Assembly: GCF_030818415.1 (NCBI RefSeq)
Contig: NZ_JAUTAE010000001.1
Location: forward strand, 1,552,501 to 1,616,500
DNA length: 64,000 bases
Direction of reading: 5' to 3'
DNA from: Sphingomonas sp. SORGH_AS_0950
GTDB taxonomy: Bacteria > Pseudomonadota > Alphaproteobacteria > Sphingomonadales > Sphingomonadaceae
The position numbers and the translations under genes were made by a program. Positions 26,200 to 35,850 of the stretch are shown here, one piece after another. Under the pieces are notes generated by a model that worked only from the letters and a program-made list of their open reading frames with translations, did not search any database and was not told the origin of the DNA. Each line of letters opens with the position of its first letter. The first letter of the stretch is position 1.

Positions 26200-27426
26200 G
26201 CGGCATAGCTTTCGAGCGCGGCATCGACCCCCGCGCCGGAGGGCAATGCCATCCCCTCGGCCCGCAACACCGCCTCCAGCGCAGCGAGCGTCAGCAGCAC
26301 CTTATGCTTCATGGCATTGTAGCCCATCGCGCCGATCCGCCAGACCTTGCCCTGGAGCGGGCCGAAGGCGGTGCCGATCTCGATCTCGAAATCCTCGCGC
26401 ATCCGGGCGCGCACCCGCTCGCCGTCGACGCCGGGCGGGATGACGATGCCGGTGACGTTGGTCATGCGGAAGCGATCGTCACCGAACACCTCCAGCCCCA
26501 GCGCGCGGGCCCGCGGCCACCACCGCCCGGCCCGCCGCCGCATGGCGCGCGAACCGCGCCTCCAGCCCCTCGCCCAATGCGACGCGGGCGCATTCGCGCG
26601 CGCCGTAAAGCATGGTCGTGGCTTCGGTATGGTGGTTCAGCCGCTTCTCGGACCAGTAATCCATGATCATGGCGAGGTCGAAATAGTTGGTGCCGATCCG
26701 CACCCCGCCCGCATCGACCAGATCGTCGCGGCGAATGCCCTTTTCGACATGACGACGCCCCAGGATGCGCTCGGCGGCGCGGGGCGAGACGGTGATCGGG
26801 GCCGATCCCGACGGACCGCCCAGGCATTTCTGCAAGCCGCCGGTGACGATGTCTGCGCCCCAGCGGTCGGTGGCGATCTCCATTCCGCCGATCGTCGCGG
26901 TCGCATCGACATAGAGATACGCGCCCGCCGCTTGTGCCAGCGCCCCCACCCCGTCGAGCGGCTGCGCCATGGTGGTCGAGGTGTCGCCATGGACGCAGGC
27001 GACCACCATCGGCGCGGTCCGCTCGATCGCGTCCGCGATGGCGTCGAGCGGCACGGTTTCACCCCAGGGGACCGACAGCCGTTCGACCTGCGCGCCGATC
27101 CGCTCGCCAATCTCCTGCAACAACAGCCCGAAGCGGCCGAAATCGACGACCAGCAGCCGGTCCCCCGGTGCGAGCAGCGAGACCAAAGACGCCTCGATCG
27201 CCGCGCGCGCGGTGCCGTCGATCAGGAACGTCCAGTGGTTCTCGGTCCCGAACACCGGACGGTACAGCGCCATCACCTGGTTCATATAGCCGGTCATTTC
27301 CGGATCGAACTGGCCGAGCAGGTCCGCACTCATTGCGCGCAGCACGCGCGGATGGGCGTTGACCGGCCCCGGCCCCATCAGCAGCCGCTGCGGCGGATCG
27401 ATCTCGCCGAAAAGGTCAGGCGTCAC
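26196..27426 (-). pseudogene. hpxJ: (S)-ureidoglycine-glyoxylate aminotransferase, broken by +1 frameshift
   Basis: PLP enzyme (HpxJ/PucG type) that transaminates ureidoglycine, giving oxalurate. GTG 27426 has GGAGGAG six bases upstream. The frame runs through RLLMGPGPVNAHPRVL, the glyoxylate-aminotransferase motif, FLIDGTARAAIEA and the PLP-Lys segment TGGLQKCLGGPSG, then leaves the family near 26507-26516. Removing one base in the CGGGCCCGCGG run restores the continuation ARALGLEVFGDDRFRMTN to the normal stop at 26196, which overlaps puuE. The remaining 100 residues are perfectly family-like, so the insertion is recent or a sequencing error. Confidence 0.87.
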
Positions 27427-28672
27427 GATAATCTCCTCCCAATCGGTCGATAAAGCCGCGCATCGCGGCAAAGGCGGCATCGGCATCGGCCGGGTCGACA
27501 TGTTCGGCCGGGTTGTGGCTGATCCCCCCGGCACAGCGCAGGAACAGCATCGCGACCGGCCCCAGCGCGCCCATCGCCATCGCGTCATGCCCCGCGCCCG
27601 ACATCAGCCGCCGCGAGCCCTGCCCGGTGGCGACGACCGCCGCGTCGAGCAGATCCATCAGCCCCGGATCGCACGGACATGGCGGCAGGTCGTGGACGGT
27701 CGCGACGGTGAGGCTCACGCCCCGATCGTGCGCGATGGTGTTCATAGCCTCACCGATCGCCGCGGCGGCGCGGTCGCGGCGGTCGGTCGCGCCTGCGCGA
27801 ATGTCGACGGTGAAGCGCACCTCGCCCGCGATCACGTTCGCCGCGCCCGGCGCGACCTCGATCCGGCCGACCGTCGCGACCAGATCGGAGGCGGCGGCGA
27901 CCGCGATGTCCTCGACCGCCGACACCATCCGCGCGGCGGCGGCCAACGCGTCACGGCGCAGGGGCATGGTGACGGTCCCGGCATGGCCCGCCACGCCGTT
28001 CACCGTCACCTCAAGACGGAGTTGAGCGGCGATGCCGGTCACGACGCCCAGCGCCAGCCCCTCCGCCTCCAGCACCGGCCCCTGTTCGATATGCGCTTCC
28101 AGATAGGCGAGCATCGAGCCCGGCGCGCGACGTGCGGTCGCCAGCGCAGCCGCTTCGCTGCCGAACTCACGCAGCGCGGCATCGACGCTGATCCCCGCCG
28201 CATCGGCCATGTCGGCCGCGCCGGGCGTCAGCGTGCCCGCCACCGCGCGGCTGCCCAGCATCGCGGCGGGAAAGCGCGATCCCTCTTCGTCGCCAAAGCC
28301 GATCACCTCGATCGCGAAGGGCAGCCTGCGCCCCTCGGCATGAAGCGCGGCGACGCATTCGATGCCCAGCATCACGCCCAGCGGCCCGTCATAGGCCCCC
28401 GCATCGCGCACACTGTCGAGATGGCTGCCGATCACCAGCGCGGGCGCGTCCGGGCGCGTGCCCTCATAGCGGCCGATCAGGTTGACGGCGGCGTCACGGC
28501 GCACCGACATGCCCGCCGCCTCCATCCATGCCCCGACGCGTTCGATCGTCGCGCGATAGGCGGGCGTCAGCCAGCCGCGAAACAGCCGGTCCGCCCGGTC
28601 GCTATAGGGCGCCCGCGACAGCTCGAGACAGCGCGCCACCGCGCGCGCGCCGGATGCGGTCGTCGTCACCAT
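27416..28672 (-). CDS. hpxK: Allantoate amidohydrolase (M20 family)
   Basis: Two-metal hydrolase that cleaves allantoate to ureidoglycine, ammonia and CO2. The 418-residue product has the M20 metal sites GSHLDSVRDAGAYDG, FGDEEGSRF, YLEAHIEQGP and, near the C-terminus, GGISHNPAEHV, plus SGAGHDAM. The lid/dimerisation domain lies about 210-330. Equivalent names are AllC and HpxK. The stop overlaps the aminotransferase start by 11 bases and the start overlaps the hpxW stop by seven. N-carbamoyl-amino acid hydrolases share this fold, but the context fixes allantoate. Confidence 0.9.
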   Translation of the reverse strand: MVTTTASGARAVARCLELSRAPYSDRADRLFRGWLTPAYRATIERVGAWMEAAGMSVRRDAAVNLIGRYEGTRPDAPALVIGSHLDSVRDAGAYDGPLGVMLGIECVAALHAEGRRLPFAIEVIGFGDEEGSRFPAAMLGSRAVAGTLTPGAADMADAAGISVDAALREFGSEAAALATARRAPGSMLAYLEAHIEQGPVLEAEGLALGVVTGIAAQLRLEVTVNGVAGHAGTVTMPLRRDALAAAARMVSAVEDIAVAAASDLVATVGRIEVAPGAANVIAGEVRFTVDIRAGATDRRDRAAAAIGEAMNTIAHDRGVSLTVATVHDLPPCPCDPGLMDLLDAAVVATGQGSRRLMSGAGHDAMAMGALGPVAMLFLRCAGGISHNPAEHVDPADADAAFAAMRGFIDRLGGDYRDA

Positions 28673-30249
28673 GTCGCCACCATGCCGTCGCTGCGCGGAT
28701 CGGCCGCGCCCTCGATCATCCCGCCGGGATGGCGCAGGATCGTCCCGGCATGCCCCATCATCGACGACCAGGCGGGCACGCGTTCGACCACATGGCCCGC
28801 CGCCGCCAGCCGGTCGTACAAGGCCGGGTCGAACCCCGCCTCGATCTTCAGCGTGGTGCTCTGGTCGCCCCAGGTCCGCCCGAGCAGCCAGCGCGGGGCG
28901 TCCACCGCCGCCTGCAAAGGCTGGCCGAACAGCGCATGGCGAGTGAAGATCGCCGCCTGGGTCTGCGGCTGTCCCTCGCCGCCCATCGTGCCATAAGCCA
29001 TGACCCGGCCATCGTCGAACCGCGCCAGCGCCGGGTTCAGCGTGTGGAAGGGCCGCGCACCGGGTCGCAGCCGGTTGGGGCCGTCACCGTCGAGTGCGAA
29101 GGAGCAGCCCCGATTCTGCCACACGATGCCGGTCCGGGGCAGGACAATGCCCGATCCGAACTCGAAATAGGTGCTCTGGATACAGCTGACGACCTGCCCG
29201 CGCGCGTCGGCCGCGCCAAACCAGGTGGTATCGCCCAGCGCCGGGGGATGCGGCCATGGCGCGGCGCGGGTGGTGTCGATCGCGCCCGCCATGCGGTCCA
29301 GCGCGGCGGCATCGCGCAACAGCGCCTGCGCATCCTGCGTCATCGTCGCCGGATCGCCGACATGCGCGTCGCGCCAGCGGAACGCCTGCTTGGTCGCCTC
29401 GACCAGCCGGTGGACATGATCGAACCCATCGGCCTCAGCCGCGCGCAGCCGGTCGAACAGCGCCAGGATCAGCAGCGACGCCACCCCTTGCGTCGGCGGC
29501 GGCAGGTTGAACAGGCGCGCCCCGGTGATCGCCACCTCCAGCGGCGTGACATTGCGCGCGTCGAAGGCGGCGAGGTCGGCTGCCGCGAGCGGACTACCGA
29601 GTTGGGTGAGGTCGTCGGCGATTAGCTGTGCCAGCGCGCCGCGATAAAAGCCGTCCAGCCCCTCCCCCGCCAATCGCTCCAGCGTCACCGCCAGCGCGGG
29701 CTGGCGGAGCAGATCCCCCTCGACCAGCGGACGGCCTTCGGGCTCGAAGACAGACGCATAGGCGCCGGGTAGATCGCGGAGCGCGGGCGACGCGGCGGCG
29801 GCGACCTGCGCTCCGCCCGCCGTAACAACGACGCCGCTCCGCGCGTGATGGATGGCATCGCGCAGCAATCGGTCGAGCGGCAAGGTCGCGCCGCTCCGCG
29901 CCAAGGCCGCCTGCCACCCCGCGACGGTCCCCGCCACCGTGTTCGCCGCCAAGGGTCCGCGCCACGGAATGGTCGCATGGTCGTGGTACAGCGCGCGGTC
30001 CGCCGCCAGCGCCGCCGCGCCGCAGGCGTCGATCGCCCAGGTCCGGCCGTCCGGCTCGGCGACCAGCCAGAAGCCGTCGCCGCCGATCCCGGTCATGTGC
30101 GGATAGACAACGGCGAGGCAGGCGGCGGTCGCCACCGCCGCCTCGACCGCGCTGCCGCCCTCGGCCAGCACGTCGCGCCCGGCCTGGGCCGCCAGATGGT
30201 GCGGGGCGCTGACCATGCCGCGCAGGGAACGGGGGGTCGCGCGCATCAT
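28666..30249 (-). CDS. hpxW: Oxamate amidohydrolase HpxW (gamma-glutamyltransferase fold)
   Basis: Ntn hydrolase of the gamma-glutamyltransferase family, 527 residues. The self-processing Thr is in GDTTWFGAAD (Thr341 or 342), so the precursor should cleave into about 340- and 187-residue chains. TWF after the nucleophile and the lack of a signal peptide fit HpxW, which hydrolyses oxamate to oxalate and ammonia, instead of periplasmic glutathione hydrolase. MTGIGGDGFWLV and GTMGGEGQPQTQ are family segments. The start at 30249 overlaps the amidase stop (ATGA). Confidence 0.88.
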   Translation of the reverse strand: MMRATPRSLRGMVSAPHHLAAQAGRDVLAEGGSAVEAAVATAACLAVVYPHMTGIGGDGFWLVAEPDGRTWAIDACGAAALAADRALYHDHATIPWRGPLAANTVAGTVAGWQAALARSGATLPLDRLLRDAIHHARSGVVVTAGGAQVAAAASPALRDLPGAYASVFEPEGRPLVEGDLLRQPALAVTLERLAGEGLDGFYRGALAQLIADDLTQLGSPLAAADLAAFDARNVTPLEVAITGARLFNLPPPTQGVASLLILALFDRLRAAEADGFDHVHRLVEATKQAFRWRDAHVGDPATMTQDAQALLRDAAALDRMAGAIDTTRAAPWPHPPALGDTTWFGAADARGQVVSCIQSTYFEFGSGIVLPRTGIVWQNRGCSFALDGDGPNRLRPGARPFHTLNPALARFDDGRVMAYGTMGGEGQPQTQAAIFTRHALFGQPLQAAVDAPRWLLGRTWGDQSTTLKIEAGFDPALYDRLAAAGHVVERVPAWSSMMGHAGTILRHPGGMIEGAADPRSDGMVATW

Positions 30250-31604
30250 GCCGCCTCCGCCAGAAGAGGAACGGGCGGACAGGCCACCAACCCCGCCGCG
30301 ACCAGCGCCGCCGCCGTGTCGAACAAAAGCGCCTCACGCCCCGGCGCGGCGATCAACTGCACGCCGATCGGCAGTACCCCTTCGGCCTGGGCCAGCGGCA
30401 CCGACAGGATCGGCACCCCCGCCAGGCTCAGCGGCTGGGTGTGCAGGCCCAAATCGGCGCGCGCGGACAGGGTCTGGCCGTCGATGACGATCGTCGTCGC
30501 ATCGATCCGGGGCGCGGGCATCGGCGTTGCGGGGGCCAGCAGCAGGTCATGCTTGGACAGCGCGTCGGCGACCTCGGCCATGAAGCACGCCGCGACCGCC
30601 TCGGCATCGCGGACAGCGGCCACCGGCTGAAGCGCCCCCGCGATCAGCCGGTCGCGCGTCGCCGGATCGAACGCCATCGCGTCGCGGCGCAGCGCGGGCA
30701 GATGGCGATGGCCACCCTCGGCCCCGGTCAGCAGGAAACCGGCGGATCGCGCGGCGGCGGCATAGCGCAGCACGACCGGCGGCCCCGCCTCCAGATGCGC
30801 GGCGATCCGATCGATCCCGGCAAGGACGGCGGCATCGGCCCGCCCGGCGAACCATCCGCCCAGCGCCGCGACGCGAGGACGCCCGCCCGCGAACGGCGGC
30901 AACGCTTCGCCGAGCATCACCGCATGGGCCAGCGCCATATCCTCGGGCGACCGGGCGAAGCACCCGACCGTGTCGAGCCGCTCGACAAAGGGATAGACAC
31001 CCTCGACCGACAGAGCGCCGAAGCTCGGCCGCAACCCGAATATCCCGCACAGGCTGGCGGGCACGCGGATCGATCCGTTGGTATCCGATCCCAGCGCCAG
31101 CGGGACCAGCCCCGCACCGACCAGCGCCGCCGACCCGCCCGACGAACCGCCCGCCAGCCGATCGGGATCGTGCGGGTTGCGAGTGGTGCCGTAATGGGCG
31201 TTCTCGGTCGAGAAGCCATAGGCGAACTCGTCCATATTGGCCGTCGCGACCAGCATCGCCCCCGCCGCGCAGAGCCGCGCGACGACCTCGGCATCACGGA
31301 CCGCCGCCGGGGCCTGTGCGCGTTGCCGGGCACCGGCGGTCGTCGTCTCCCCGGCGACGTCGAACAGGTCCTTGACCGCGAAGGGCACGCCCGCGAGCGG
31401 GCCGGGATCGCGCCCAGTAGCGACCGCCGCGTCGACCCGCGCCGCATCGGCCAGCGCCCGCTCCCGCAACAACCGCGTGGCCGCGTTCAGGCCATCGTGC
31501 CGCGCGATGCGGTCGAGCGTGTCGGTCGCGACCTGCCGGGCCGATAGCCGCCCCTCGCGAACCTGGGCGGCGATGGCGCAGGCGGTTTCGGGCAATGCGC
31601 TCAT
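30246..31604 (-). CDS. hpxY: AtzE/HpxY-family amidase
   Basis: Amidase-signature enzyme of 452 residues with the Ser-cisSer-Lys triad: Lys in VPFAVKDLFD, the glycine/serine loop LAGGSSGGSAAL and the nucleophile Ser region GSDTNGSIRVPAS. The AtzE family includes 1-carboxybiuret hydrolase and HpxY, the likely oxalurate amidohydrolase. It pairs with a small AtzG/HpxX subunit, whose gene is immediately upstream and overlaps by four bases. So the complex probably converts oxalurate to oxamate here; the exact reaction is an inference from the hpx context. Confidence 0.88.
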   Translation of the reverse strand: MSALPETACAIAAQVREGRLSARQVATDTLDRIARHDGLNAATRLLRERALADAARVDAAVATGRDPGPLAGVPFAVKDLFDVAGETTTAGARQRAQAPAAVRDAEVVARLCAAGAMLVATANMDEFAYGFSTENAHYGTTRNPHDPDRLAGGSSGGSAALVGAGLVPLALGSDTNGSIRVPASLCGIFGLRPSFGALSVEGVYPFVERLDTVGCFARSPEDMALAHAVMLGEALPPFAGGRPRVAALGGWFAGRADAAVLAGIDRIAAHLEAGPPVVLRYAAAARSAGFLLTGAEGGHRHLPALRRDAMAFDPATRDRLIAGALQPVAAVRDAEAVAACFMAEVADALSKHDLLLAPATPMPAPRIDATTIVIDGQTLSARADLGLHTQPLSLAGVPILSVPLAQAEGVLPIGVQLIAAPGREALLFDTAAALVAAGLVACPPVPLLAEAA

Positions 31605-31765
31605 TCCGCGTCCTCCGCCAGAGCTTCGCGCACGACGGCATGATGCCGCGCCAGCAATTGCTGGTTGGCGACGACGCCGTCCAGCGCCGCTGCCGGAAGG
31701 GCCAGCCCCAGGCGTTCGGCCTGAAGGATAGCGGCGTTGCGTTCGGCTTCCGTCGGCTGCGTCAT
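31601..31765 (-). CDS. hpxX: HpxX/AtzG small subunit
   Basis: A 54-residue gene. The protein starts MTQPTEAERNAAILQAERLG and continues as alternating Leu/Ala-rich helices (LALPAAALDGVVANQQLLAR), as in AtzG-like (DUF4089) proteins, which wrap around and stabilise AtzE-type amidases. GGGGAG lies about eight bases before ATG 31765. The stop overlaps the amidase start (ATGA at 31601-31604). It lies 30 bases after the TonB-receptor gene. Confidence 0.85.
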   Translation of the reverse strand: MTQPTEAERNAAILQAERLGLALPAAALDGVVANQQLLARHHAVVREALAEDAE

Positions 31766-31795
31766 GCTATCGTCTCCCCATCGCTCGGCGCGCGG

Positions 31796-34126
31796 TCAGA
31801 AGCTGTACCGCACGCGGCCGATGACGGTGCGCGGCGGGATCAACTGGTCGAAAGTGGCGTTGACGCCGAACACGTCGGTGAAGCGCGTGCTGATGCCGTC
31901 GGTGTCGAACAGGTTCTGCGCGCTCAGGCTGATGTCCCAGCCGTCGCCGAACCGGACGCCGCCGGTCAGGTTGACTTGGTTGTAACCGGGGATGCGGTCG
32001 ATCGCGGGGTTGTTGAACACGCGCGCCTGCATCGCCCCGCGCCGGATGAACAACCCCGAGGCATAGCCGCGCAGCCCGTTGCCGAACTGATGGTCCCAGT
32101 TCACGCCCGCCGTGGCGCTGAACGCGGGCGTCTTGGCGAGTTGGTTGCCGTACAGATCGCCGATGACCGCCGCACGGGCCAGCGTCACGGCAGGCGCGAA
32201 GATGCTGAGCCGCTGGTTGACGACCAGATTGCGCTCCGCCGCGGTCGCATTCACGCTGTCCAGCGCGCGGGTGTGACCGCTGACCTTGCTGTCGAGCAGG
32301 GTCAGGCCGGTGTTGAACCGCAGGTCGCGGCTGGGCGCGAAGGTCACTTCCGCCTCCGCACCCAGGATGCGGCTGCGCGGGATATTGGCGACGCCGCTCG
32401 ACCGATTGCGCGGGTCGCTGGTCATGTATTGCAGGTCGACATAGTCATAGCCGAACCCGGCCAGATTGGTGCGCAGCCGCCCGTCGAGGAAGTCCGCCTT
32501 CAACCCCAGCTCATAGGCGTCGATGCGTTCCGGGCGGAAGGTGCGGAACACCAGATCCTCGGCCACGTCGGCAATGCCATAGGTCAGGTTGTTGCCGCCC
32601 GGCTTGAACCCGCGCGTATAGGAGGCATAGGCCATGCGATTGCGGCCCAGGTCGAACTCCACCGCCGCGCGCCCCGTCACCGCCGTCCCCTGCGACGTGA
32701 TCAGCGCGGTCGGTCGGCCGGTCGACAGGGTGAAGAAATTATAGTTGCGGTTGGTCGCCCGGTCATCCGTATAGCGCAGCCCGCCCGTCATCCGCAGCCG
32801 GTCGGTCGCATGCCAGGTCGCCTGCCCGTAAAAGGAGAAGGAGCGGCGCTCGGGGAAGAAATCGCTCTGGAAACCGATGTCCCCGGCGGGCGGCAGGCCG
32901 TTATTGGCGAGCGCGTTGAACGGATCGAGCACCCCGTTGCGGTTGCGATCGACCCGCTCGAACGAATGCGCCTCGATCTTCTGCTGGAACCAGAAGGCGC
33001 CGAGCACCCAGTCGACGCTGCCGAACAGGGGCGTGCGCGACACGAGGTTGAGCTCGGAGGTATAGGAGCGATGCGCCTGATCCTGCCGCTCGTAGAAGCT
33101 GCGCTCGACGGCCAGCGGCCCCACCAGCGCCACGTCGGAAAAGTCGTTGTCGCGATATTTGCGGACATCCTCGCGCTGGTGGCTGCCCAGATATTTGACG
33201 GTGAAGCCCGGCAGGTCCCAGGTGGCGACAAGGCTGTACAGTTGCGAGCGCAGGAACAGGTGCGACGGCGAGTCCTGCGCCAGTTGCCGGTCGCCGTCCG
33301 CGTCGCGGCGCGGGGTCGGATCGAGCAGGCCGAAGCGCGCGGGCCCGTTGGTGTCGCTGCGGAATTGCTGCGCGGTCAGGTCGATATGGAAATTGTCGGC
33401 GGGTTTCCACAGCAGCTGGAACCGCCAGGCCGCGTCGTTGCGCTGGTCCAGCTTCTGCCCCAGCCGGATGTTCGTCGTGGTGCCGTCCTGCTTCAGCCAG
33501 CTTCCCGCCGCGCGCACCGCCATCGTCGATCCGATGGGCAGGTTCACCGCCGAGCGCAGGTTGCGATAGTCGAACGATCCATAGGCCGCATCGACATAGC
33601 CCTCGGTCCGGTCGAGCGCGGGCGCGACCGTGACCAGATTGATCGCGCCACCGGTCGAGTTCTGGCCGAACAGCGTCCCCTGCGGCCCGCGCAACACCTC
33701 GACCCGCCCCACATCCAGGAAGTTGCCGCCCAGCGCGAAGGGCGACACGATATAGACGCCGTCCTGGTGATAGGAGACGGACGGCGCGGCGACGTCATTC
33801 TGGTTCGCCTCCTGCCCGACGCCGCGAATGGACAGCGTGGTGCGCTCCCCCTCGGCATTGCCGACGGTCAGGCCGGGGGCCAGCGCGCTCAGATCCTGGA
33901 AGGTGTTGATGTTGTTCGCGACCAGCGCATCGCCGGTCAGCGCGGTGATCGCCTGCGGCACCTGCTGCAACCCCGCCTCGCGCTTTTCGGCGGTGACGAC
34001 GATGTCGGGCAGATATTCTTCCTGCGCCGCATCCGCCGGTGTCGCCGGCGTGGCGACCTGCGCCGCGCATGGATCGGCCAGCAACGTCGCGCAGGACAGC
34101 AGCAGCGACCATTTCGTCCAGTTCAT
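31796..34126 (-). CDS. TonB-dependent receptor in purine operon
   Basis: An outer-membrane receptor of 776 residues: signal peptide (LLLSCATLLADPCAAQ), TonB box near PDIVVTAEKRE, plug domain (VPQAITALTGDAL, LSIRGVGQEANQND, VEVLRGPQGTLFGQNSTGGA) and a 22-strand-type barrel ending in FDQLIPPRTVIGRVRYSF. It is the second gene of the leftward operon, between the secreted adenosine deaminase and hpxX. A role in bringing a purine, urate or allantoin across the outer membrane is inferred from position; siderophore cargo cannot be excluded by sequence alone. ATG 34126 (or 34129) follows GGGGG. Confidence 0.9.
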   Translation of the reverse strand: MNWTKWSLLLSCATLLADPCAAQVATPATPADAAQEEYLPDIVVTAEKREAGLQQVPQAITALTGDALVANNINTFQDLSALAPGLTVGNAEGERTTLSIRGVGQEANQNDVAAPSVSYHQDGVYIVSPFALGGNFLDVGRVEVLRGPQGTLFGQNSTGGAINLVTVAPALDRTEGYVDAAYGSFDYRNLRSAVNLPIGSTMAVRAAGSWLKQDGTTTNIRLGQKLDQRNDAAWRFQLLWKPADNFHIDLTAQQFRSDTNGPARFGLLDPTPRRDADGDRQLAQDSPSHLFLRSQLYSLVATWDLPGFTVKYLGSHQREDVRKYRDNDFSDVALVGPLAVERSFYERQDQAHRSYTSELNLVSRTPLFGSVDWVLGAFWFQQKIEAHSFERVDRNRNGVLDPFNALANNGLPPAGDIGFQSDFFPERRSFSFYGQATWHATDRLRMTGGLRYTDDRATNRNYNFFTLSTGRPTALITSQGTAVTGRAAVEFDLGRNRMAYASYTRGFKPGGNNLTYGIADVAEDLVFRTFRPERIDAYELGLKADFLDGRLRTNLAGFGYDYVDLQYMTSDPRNRSSGVANIPRSRILGAEAEVTFAPSRDLRFNTGLTLLDSKVSGHTRALDSVNATAAERNLVVNQRLSIFAPAVTLARAAVIGDLYGNQLAKTPAFSATAGVNWDHQFGNGLRGYASGLFIRRGAMQARVFNNPAIDRIPGYNQVNLTGGVRFGDGWDISLSAQNLFDTDGISTRFTDVFGVNATFDQLIPPRTVIGRVRYSF

Positions 34127-34302
34127 CATTTGCCCCCGCACCTGATTTCGCATGGGCCGGGCGCCGTTCCTCAACCGTCCGCCGGATGATGTCGCGCGGC
34201 GCCGCCCGCTTTCGAGGGCTGTGTTAGCGTCGACAAATAGGGCGGCAGAAGCGCAATATTCCGCCCCAAGCGCGCGCATTTTTCGCTCACCCTTTGGGCT
34301 GG
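34127..34302. other. Gap inside the leftward purine operon
   Basis: About 176 bases between the secreted adenosine deaminase and the TonB receptor, the only wide gap in the operon. No gene is seen. It could carry a second promoter or a processing site; no clear hairpin terminator or promoter was recognised. Confidence 0.4.
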
Positions 34303-35850
34303 TCAGTCGAAGCTCTGCCGCTCGAACCTGTCGAAATCGCGTTCGAGCCGTGCCTCCAGCCGCGCCTTGGCATGGGTCGCGGTAAAGGCGCGGCATGCGG
34401 GTGTATCGAGGCGATCGCAGGCCGCGACACGCGCCCCGCCCGCGCGGTCGCGCCACAGGCTGCCCCCCGGCAGGAAGGAATAGTGCAGCGAATCGCGCGC
34501 CATCTGCTTGAGGTCGGGGTAGCGCAGCTTCTGTTCGGTCACTCCGCGCAGATATTCGTTGGTCATGTCGCTGCGCGAGACGCCCTCGTCGTCGGTCGAC
34601 AGGACCACCGGCACGCCCGCCTGGCGATAGAGCGACAGCGGATGGTCGCGCCCCTTCACGCCCAGGATCACCGCGTTGCTGGTCAGGTTGATCTCCACCG
34701 CCACCCGGTCGCGCGCCATGCGGGCGAGCAGGGCGCGGGCATCGGTTTCATAGGCAATGTCGACACCATGGCCGATCCGGCGCGCCCCCGCGACCTCCAC
34801 CGCGTCCCGAATATGAAAGGCCAGCTCGCGCGGGGGGACCAGCCCCAAGGTCAGTTCGCCCGCGTGCAGCGACAGCGGGACGGCGGGATAGCGCGCCTTC
34901 AGGAAGCGCAGCATCCGCATGTGCAGCGCATAGTCGCGCAGCGCGACCGGATCATGTTCGGGCGCGACGATATTGACCGCCACGAAACGCGGATCGCCCT
35001 GCGCCAGCGCAAATCCCAGCGCGAGTTCGGCGAAGACCTGCACCGGTGGCCGGGTGCGGATGGCGGCATATTGATACCGGATTTCCGTGGCGCAGGCGGG
35101 CTTCGGGTTGGCCGTGGCGCAACCGTCGATCGATGCCATCTCCGCCTCATAGGCGTCATATTCCGCCCGCGTCGCCTGCACCGCGCGGGGCAGTTCGGGC
35201 GCGATCCTGGCATAGAGCGCGGCCAGATCGCCCACATCGCCTTCCCCGACCTTCGCCAGCAAGGGCTGCGTCGCGGCCGAACCGGTGCTCAACTCGGCAT
35301 AGGACACGCCATCGGCGGCGGCCTGCTGGCGCGCCAGGGCGAGCACCTTGCCGCCATGCCGTGCGGCGATCGGCCAGAAGGCACCGAAGGTCGCGAAGAA
35401 GCGGTCATAGCCGGATATGCGCGGATCGCCGGTCCCCGCTTCGAAGCCACGCGTGGAGAAGGCGTCGACAAAGGCGGCGTAGCGCGGATAGTTGCGGACC
35501 AGATCGGCCGCCGCGACCCGGCCGGGCGCGTCGCAGGGTGCGGGCGCCACGCCGACGGGATCGGTCGACAGGCACAGTCCCTCCGCCGCCGCCCATTGCA
35601 GCATATCCTCGGCATAGACCGCACCGCCCGCGTGATTGTGCAGGTCGCCGCCCTTGGGCATGGTCTGAAGGAACATGCGCAGCCGTGGCGGGCTGTCCGC
35701 GATACGGTCCAGATAGGCGGCGGTCCGCGCCTCCGGCGATGTCGGCGCGGCCGCCCCGCCGAGCATCGCCGCCGCCAGCACCAGCATCGCGCAGGTCGCA
35801 ACCGCGCGCCCGCGCCTGCCCCTGCGACCGTCATTGCAACGGGCGTTCAT
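34303..35850 (-). CDS. Secreted adenosine deaminase (ADGF-like)
   Basis: A 515-residue amidohydrolase-fold adenosine deaminase with an N-terminal signal peptide (basic start, AVATCAMLVLAAAMLGGAAA), so it acts in the periplasm or outside. Metal and catalytic motifs are MPKGGDLHNHAGG (HxH), SLHAGE (catalytic Glu), RRIGHG and LSTDDEGV. It is longer than cytoplasmic enzymes (about 330-350 residues) and carries a large insert between the first and later motifs, as in the growth-factor-like ADGF group. First gene of the leftward purine operon: it would turn extracellular adenosine into inosine. Confidence 0.88.
   Translation of the reverse strand: MNARCNDGRRGRRGRAVATCAMLVLAAAMLGGAAAPTSPEARTAAYLDRIADSPPRLRMFLQTMPKGGDLHNHAGGAVYAEDMLQWAAAEGLCLSTDPVGVAPAPCDAPGRVAAADLVRNYPRYAAFVDAFSTRGFEAGTGDPRISGYDRFFATFGAFWPIAARHGGKVLALARQQAAADGVSYAELSTGSAATQPLLAKVGEGDVGDLAALYARIAPELPRAVQATRAEYDAYEAEMASIDGCATANPKPACATEIRYQYAAIRTRPPVQVFAELALGFALAQGDPRFVAVNIVAPEHDPVALRDYALHMRMLRFLKARYPAVPLSLHAGELTLGLVPPRELAFHIRDAVEVAGARRIGHGVDIAYETDARALLARMARDRVAVEINLTSNAVILGVKGRDHPLSLYRQAGVPVVLSTDDEGVSRSDMTNEYLRGVTEQKLRYPDLKQMARDSLHYSFLPGGSLWRDRAGGARVAACDRLDTPACRAFTATHAKARLEARLERDFDRFERQSFD

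Noticed and set aside
26500..26520. Programmed frameshift in hpxJ
   Set aside because: The GGGCCC context is not a known slippery site and the family has no recoding precedent that I know of.
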